From assembly GCF_945956965.1 (NCBI RefSeq), contig NZ_CAMFJS010000013.1:1-64000 (forward strand): a stretch of 64,000 bases of DNA. Direction: 5' to 3'. The stretch comes from an uncultured Roseateles sp. (GTDB lineage Bacteria; Pseudomonadota; Gammaproteobacteria; Burkholderiales; Burkholderiaceae_C). A program made the position numbers and the translations under genes. Shown here piece by piece: positions 60,163 to 64,000 of the stretch (positions within the stretch are counted from its first letter, which is position 1; every line of letters begins with the position of its first letter). The notes under the pieces were generated by a model. That model was not told the origin of the DNA, searched no databases, and saw only the letters and a program-made list of their open reading frames with translations.

Positions 60163-63100
60163 CTAGCGTTGAATTTGCGTTGAATCGCTATTGGCTTCGC
60201 TGATCAGGGTCTGGCGTTGGGCGGCACTGCGTTGCAAGAGCAGGTCGGCGCCCATGGTCTGACCGGCCTGCACGGCTTGATTCAGCGACTGCTCGATCTC
60301 CTCGTGCGCGCCGCCCAAACTCGCCAAGGCTTCAGCGCGCATGCGCCAGAGTTCGGGCAGCAGGTAGAACTCCTGGCGCTCCTGTGCCTTGGGCAGGCAA
60401 GCGTCAATCTGGCTCAGGGCTTCTTCGGCCTGGCCGAGGGTCAGCAAGCCTTCGATCAGGAAGGAGAGAAAGGTCGCCTCGGTGCTGGGCATGGCCACGG
60501 CCGAGGCGCTGGCGGCTTGGCGTATGGGCAGCAGGCCGTCTGGATTACCGCTGGCGGCCTGGCTCCAGCCCAGCACCAGGGCGCCCACGGCCTGCCACAG
60601 CGCCAGGCCGTGGCGCTGGGCCAGGGCCAGCAGTTCCATGCTCAGGGGCAGGGCGGCGTCGGGGCGGCGCAGATGGCGCTGCAGCACGCCCGCCATGGTC
60701 AAGGCAAAGCCCAGGGTCTGGGCATGGCCCAACTCGCGTGCTTGCTGCAGGCCCAAATGGGTTTGTTCCAGGGCTTCGTCAACGCGGCCCTGCAAGGCCA
60801 GCGGCCAGCCCAGCATGGCGCGGGCGGCAATGCCGCCATGCTCGCCAAAGCGCTGGGTCAGCTGGGCGCGCTGGCGCGGCGGCAGGCGCTCGCCGGCGGC
60901 GGCCGCTTCGGCCAGGGCTTCGCAAGAGGCTTGCAGCTGACCCAGGAAGAAGAGGTTGTTGCCCAGGGCATAACGCGCTTGCACAGCGGCAGCGGCGTCG
61001 CCGGTGTCGGCGGCCACGGTGAGCAGCTCTTGCGCGAGGTTCAGCACCGGGCCTTCGTCCGGGCCGCTGCGGCTGCCCAGCCACAGGCCCCAAAGCGCCT
61101 GGAAGCGCTGGCCGGGGCCGCTGGCGGCGCCGGCGTCATCGCAGGCCTGCAGGGCCTGGCGGTAGCACTGGCGCGCGGCCGGCGAGCCGTAGCCCTCCAG
61201 GGCCAGCATGCAGTGCCCCAGGCCCAGCAGCAAGGGCAGGCGCAGGCGCTGCACCAGGGCGGGCGACGCCTCGGGCAGTTGCAGGGCGGCCAGGCCTTGC
61301 TCGAAACCGTGGCGCGCTTCCTGGTGGGCCGATTGGGTGGCGGCGCGTTCGGCCGCCTGCAGCCAGTAATGCGCGGCTGCAGGGTCGCCGGCGGCGTGCA
61401 GATGCTGGGCCAGGGCCTCGGGCGCATCGGCGGCCTGGGCGGCGAAGGGGCCCATCAAGGCCTGGGCGGCGCGGCGGTGCAGGGCACGGCGTTCGCTGGC
61501 GCTGAGGGTTTCCAGCGCGGCGTCGCGAATCAAGGCATGGCGGAATTGCCAGTGCTGCGGTTCGATGGCTTGCAGCAGATCGAGCCGCTGCAACTGTGCC
61601 AGCTGCTGGGCCAAGGGTCCGGCCGGCAGCTGCAGCAGTTCTTGCAGCAGGGCGGGCGAGCAGGTGCTGCCCAGCAGGGCCGCACCCTGGGCCAGGCGCT
61701 TGGCTTCGGGCGGCAGGCGGTCCAGGCTGGCGGCCAGCAAGTCCCACAGGGTGGCCGGCACTTTGTCGGCCGGGCGCAGGCGCAGCGAGCGCGCCAGCTC
61801 TTCCGCAAAAAGGGGCACGCCGCCGGCGCGTTGCAGCACTTGCTGGCGCTGGGCGGCTGAGGCGGGGGCGTTGTCGAGTTGATCAATCAAGCGGCCCATG
61901 TCCTCGGGCGGCAGGGGCTGCAGCGTCAGGCACAGGTCCAGGCTGGCGCGCACATCGTCGGGCGGCGCCTCGCGCGAACTCAGCAGCAGCAGGCCCGGGG
62001 CGCGCTGCGCTGCGGGGCGCTGGTTTTGACGCTGCAGGTGCAAGTGCAGCAGCTCCAGCGTGGAGGGGTCGGCCCAGTGCAGATCTTCCAGCAGCATCAG
62101 CTGCGGCAAGCCCTGGGCCAGGCCTTCGAAGAGATCGCACAGCAAGGTGTGCAGCTCACGCTTGAGCAGAGGCTCGGCCGGCGCGGGCTTGTCCTGGAGG
62201 TGCAGCAGCAGCGGGCGCAGCAGGGTGCAGGCGGACTCATGCCCGGCGGGCGGCAGGCCGGCTTGTTGCAGCAACGCATGGAGGGCGGCCTGGGCCTGGC
62301 CCTCTTCACCCGTCAGGGCCGCACCCATGCGCCGGCGCAGCGTGGCGCGCACCGGCTCCAGCGGGGTGTGGCGGTATTCGGGCCGGCACTGCAGCAGGGA
62401 AATGGGCGTGGGCGCAGCGTTTGCAGTGTTCGCAGCGGCCGCGCTGGCGACATGCTGGCGCAGGGCCTGCAGCAGCCGGGTCTTGCCCAGGCCGGGCTCG
62501 CCTTGCACCCAGACCGTGAGGGCGCTGGCTTGTGCTTGAGCCCAGGCGTCCTGCAGCTGGGCCAACTCGGCGTTGCGGCCGACCATGGGTTTGAGTGCCA
62601 GGGCTCGGCTGCCGGCCGGCGCCGCACGGGCGCCCAACAGGCTGGCGCTGCCGCTGCTTGGCACTGGGGCAGCAAAGCGGTGGTGGCGCTCGCTTTGCTG
62701 CTGCAGCTCGGCGCTGACATGGATGCTGTTGGCTTCAGCTTGCAGCGCCAGCTTGCGCGCTTGGCGTGACAGTGCCCCCACGCTGTCGGGCGAGGCCTGC
62801 TCGGGGTCGGCATGCACCCAGCCCACATGCAGGCCTTGGCGCAGCGCCCAGGGCTCGGCACTGGCTGCGTGCGCGCTGGCCAGCGCGAGCGCTGCGTCCA
62901 GGGCCAGGCGGGGGGCTTGCTCCTGCGCGCGCGGGTGGCCGAAGAAGGCCAGCAACTCCCCGCCCTCGGCCCGCTGCACATGGGCACCGCGGGCCTGCAG
63001 CAAGCTGCGGGATTGCTTGAGCCGGGCCTGCAAGGCACCCGCCAGGGCCTCGGCCTCCCAGCCGCTTTCGGCAGGTAGATCGGCGTCGTCGGCCGGCGCT

Positions 63101-63990
63101 TCCCAATCGCAGGCCAGGGCAACCACGCGGCGGCGTTCGGCGCGTTGCGACTGAGGGGCGCAGCTGCCCTCGGGCGCCCCGCGCAGGCTTTCTGCCAGGG
63201 TCAGGGTGGCGGCTTGCGGCTGCAGCTGCAGCTCCGCCTGCAGCTGTTTGCGGAATTGTTCAAACAAGGCCAGGGCTTCGCCGGCGGCCGTGGGGGCCAG
63301 CATGCGCATGCAGCGGCGCAGGGCGGGCTCGCACCAAGGGTCTTGGGCCAGGGCGCGGCGGGCGCAGGCCAGGGCGGCCTCGGGCTCGCCGGCGTCTTCA
63401 TGCAGCTGGCCCAGGGCTTCCAGCAGTTGCTGGGCTTGGCGTAGCAAGGCCTCGCGGCGTGGCTGCAGCCAGGCCTCGAAGCCGGGCGCTTCGGGCAGTT
63501 GCAAGCCGTCCAGCAAGGGGCCACGGTAGAGCTTCAGGGCCAGCTGCAAGGCCTGACGGCGCGCCTCGGGCTGGGGCGTGGCGGCGTCGAGCTGGGCTAG
63601 GGCGAAGTCTCGGCAGTCCAGCTGCCAGGGCAGGTCTTCGCGCAGCTGCAGCTGTTTTTTGTCGCCTTGCAGCGGATCCTGCTCGGCCTGCTCAGGCCAG
63701 AGCTGGCCCAGCAGCCGCCGCAAATCGAACAGGGCACGGCGCAGATTGGCGCGGGCTTGGTCCAGCGTGGAATCGGGCCACAGGGTTTCGGCCAGCAGCT
63801 CGCGCGGCAGCGGCCCGCTTTGCAGGGCCAGCATGGCCAGCAGGGCGCGAACCTTGTCGTAGGGCAGGGACTGCGGGCGACCTGCGGCATCGCGCAGCTC
63901 AAAGCCGCCCAGCAAACGGAGCTGAGCTTGAGCTTGTGTCGCCGGTGAGGCGGTGGCAGCAGAAGGGGGCGCGTGGCTTGTCGGCGGCAT
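60163..63990 (-). CDS. SARP/BTAD regulator with cyclase-like segment and AAA ATPase
   Basis: A 1275-residue regulator. Residues ~20-125 are a winged helix (OmpR-like; LRLLGGFELRDAAGRPQSLPYDKVRALLAML); ~125-270 a bacterial transcriptional activator domain with TPR-like repeats; ~280-450 a divergent class III cyclase-like module (GGELLAFFGHPRAQEQAPRLALDAALAL) lacking the catalytic metal aspartates; ~465-830 an AAA/NB-ARC-like ATPase (VQGEPGLGKTRLL Walker A, MLLEDLHWADP Walker B); the rest helical TPR-like. Resembles AfsR/LuxR-type 'large' regulators. Start at 63990 is 11 bases from the window edge with no clear ribosome-binding site; a longer start beyond the window is possible. No target genes known; it faces the porin operon. 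Confidence 0.82.
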   Translation of the reverse strand: MPPTSHAPPSAATASPATQAQAQLRLLGGFELRDAAGRPQSLPYDKVRALLAMLALQSGPLPRELLAETLWPDSTLDQARANLRRALFDLRRLLGQLWPEQAEQDPLQGDKKQLQLREDLPWQLDCRDFALAQLDAATPQPEARRQALQLALKLYRGPLLDGLQLPEAPGFEAWLQPRREALLRQAQQLLEALGQLHEDAGEPEAALACARRALAQDPWCEPALRRCMRMLAPTAAGEALALFEQFRKQLQAELQLQPQAATLTLAESLRGAPEGSCAPQSQRAERRRVVALACDWEAPADDADLPAESGWEAEALAGALQARLKQSRSLLQARGAHVQRAEGGELLAFFGHPRAQEQAPRLALDAALALASAHAASAEPWALRQGLHVGWVHADPEQASPDSVGALSRQARKLALQAEANSIHVSAELQQQSERHHRFAAPVPSSGSASLLGARAAPAGSRALALKPMVGRNAELAQLQDAWAQAQASALTVWVQGEPGLGKTRLLQALRQHVASAAAANTANAAPTPISLLQCRPEYRHTPLEPVRATLRRRMGAALTGEEGQAQAALHALLQQAGLPPAGHESACTLLRPLLLHLQDKPAPAEPLLKRELHTLLCDLFEGLAQGLPQLMLLEDLHWADPSTLELLHLHLQRQNQRPAAQRAPGLLLLSSREAPPDDVRASLDLCLTLQPLPPEDMGRLIDQLDNAPASAAQRQQVLQRAGGVPLFAEELARSLRLRPADKVPATLWDLLAASLDRLPPEAKRLAQGAALLGSTCSPALLQELLQLPAGPLAQQLAQLQRLDLLQAIEPQHWQFRHALIRDAALETLSASERRALHRRAAQALMGPFAAQAADAPEALAQHLHAAGDPAAAHYWLQAAERAATQSAHQEARHGFEQGLAALQLPEASPALVQRLRLPLLLGLGHCMLALEGYGSPAARQCYRQALQACDDAGAASGPGQRFQALWGLWLGSRSGPDEGPVLNLAQELLTVAADTGDAAAAVQARYALGNNLFFLGQLQASCEALAEAAAAGERLPPRQRAQLTQRFGEHGGIAARAMLGWPLALQGRVDEALEQTHLGLQQARELGHAQTLGFALTMAGVLQRHLRRPDAALPLSMELLALAQRHGLALWQAVGALVLGWSQAASGNPDGLLPIRQAASASAVAMPSTEATFLSFLIEGLLTLGQAEEALSQIDACLPKAQERQEFYLLPELWRMRAEALASLGGAHEEIEQSLNQAVQAGQTMGADLLLQRSAAQRQTLISEANSDSTQIQR

Positions 63991-64000
63991 GGCGGATGAG

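Noticed and set aside
1-64000. CRISPR array, rRNA, IS element, prophage
   Set aside because: I looked for spaced repeats, transposase motifs, integrases and rRNA-like sequence and saw none; the REP-like repeats are the only mobile-type sequences.

Overview
The window is 64 kb of high-GC (by eye about two thirds G+C) chromosomal DNA from what looks like a betaproteobacterium of the order Burkholderiales (Roseateles/Paucibacter/Rubrivivax-like). The main clues are a paired cphA/cphA' cyanophycin locus with its DUF1854 and ABC partners, AceK, NhaR, two PEP-CTERM proteins, a membrane urate hydroxylase (PuuD), and gene content and codon bias typical of that group. The genus is an inference.

Layout. 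(1) 0-6 kb: a SAM methyltransferase, then a minus-strand copper-handling operon (PCuAC chaperone, DUF2946, TonB-dependent receptor, YcnI/DUF1775). (2) 6-26 kb: a nearly complete purine-degradation island. It has guanine deaminase, xanthine dehydrogenase (XdhA, XdhB, XdhC), urate hydroxylase PuuD, 5-hydroxyisourate hydrolase, an OHCU decarboxylase/allantoate amidohydrolase fusion, allantoinase PuuE, an M20 hydrolase, and a BMP-type ABC importer; a Crp/Fnr regulator, an HDOD protein and a small metacaspase lie among them. A nucleobase NCS2 permease at 52-53 kb may belong to the same physiology. (3) 26-35 kb: a PEP-CTERM protein, then cyanophycin synthesis (CphA, CphA', and the divergent ABC transporter and DUF1854 protein). 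(4) 35-45 kb: SbtA-type bicarbonate transporter with two tiny upstream genes, BI-1, a ribosome hibernation factor, NhaR, isovaleryl-CoA dehydrogenase behind a perfect 20-bp palindrome, a PLP dehydratase, carbonic anhydrase, AceK and thiolase. (5) 45-49 kb: polysaccharide deacetylase, second PEP-CTERM protein, a pair of related small proteins, uridine kinase, GNAT.

(6) 49.4-51.67 kb: an AT-rich foreign island bounded by a 16-bp direct repeat inside REP-like sequence. It carries a three-TM SLATT-type membrane protein, translationally coupled to a UG/Abi-like reverse transcriptase. Just upstream, a -10-like box leads into a 138-nt segment closed by a perfect 10-bp inverted repeat and containing several tetraloop hairpins: a strong candidate for a non-coding RNA partner. 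This has the organisation of an RT-based anti-phage system. The RT frame is broken by one in-frame TAG before catalytic motif A, so this copy is a recent pseudogene, is read through, or contains a sequence error.

(7) 51.7-60.1 kb: a minus-strand operon of porin-like barrel, PstS-like protein, SpoIIE-type phosphatase with its own HATPase domain, STAS antagonist, Na/Pi transporter, and an NCS2 permease whose C-terminus looks like a degenerate anti-sigma HATPase domain. This appears to be a partner-switching module tied to transport. (8) 60.2-64 kb: a large SARP/BTAD regulator with a degenerate class III cyclase-like segment and an AAA ATPase.
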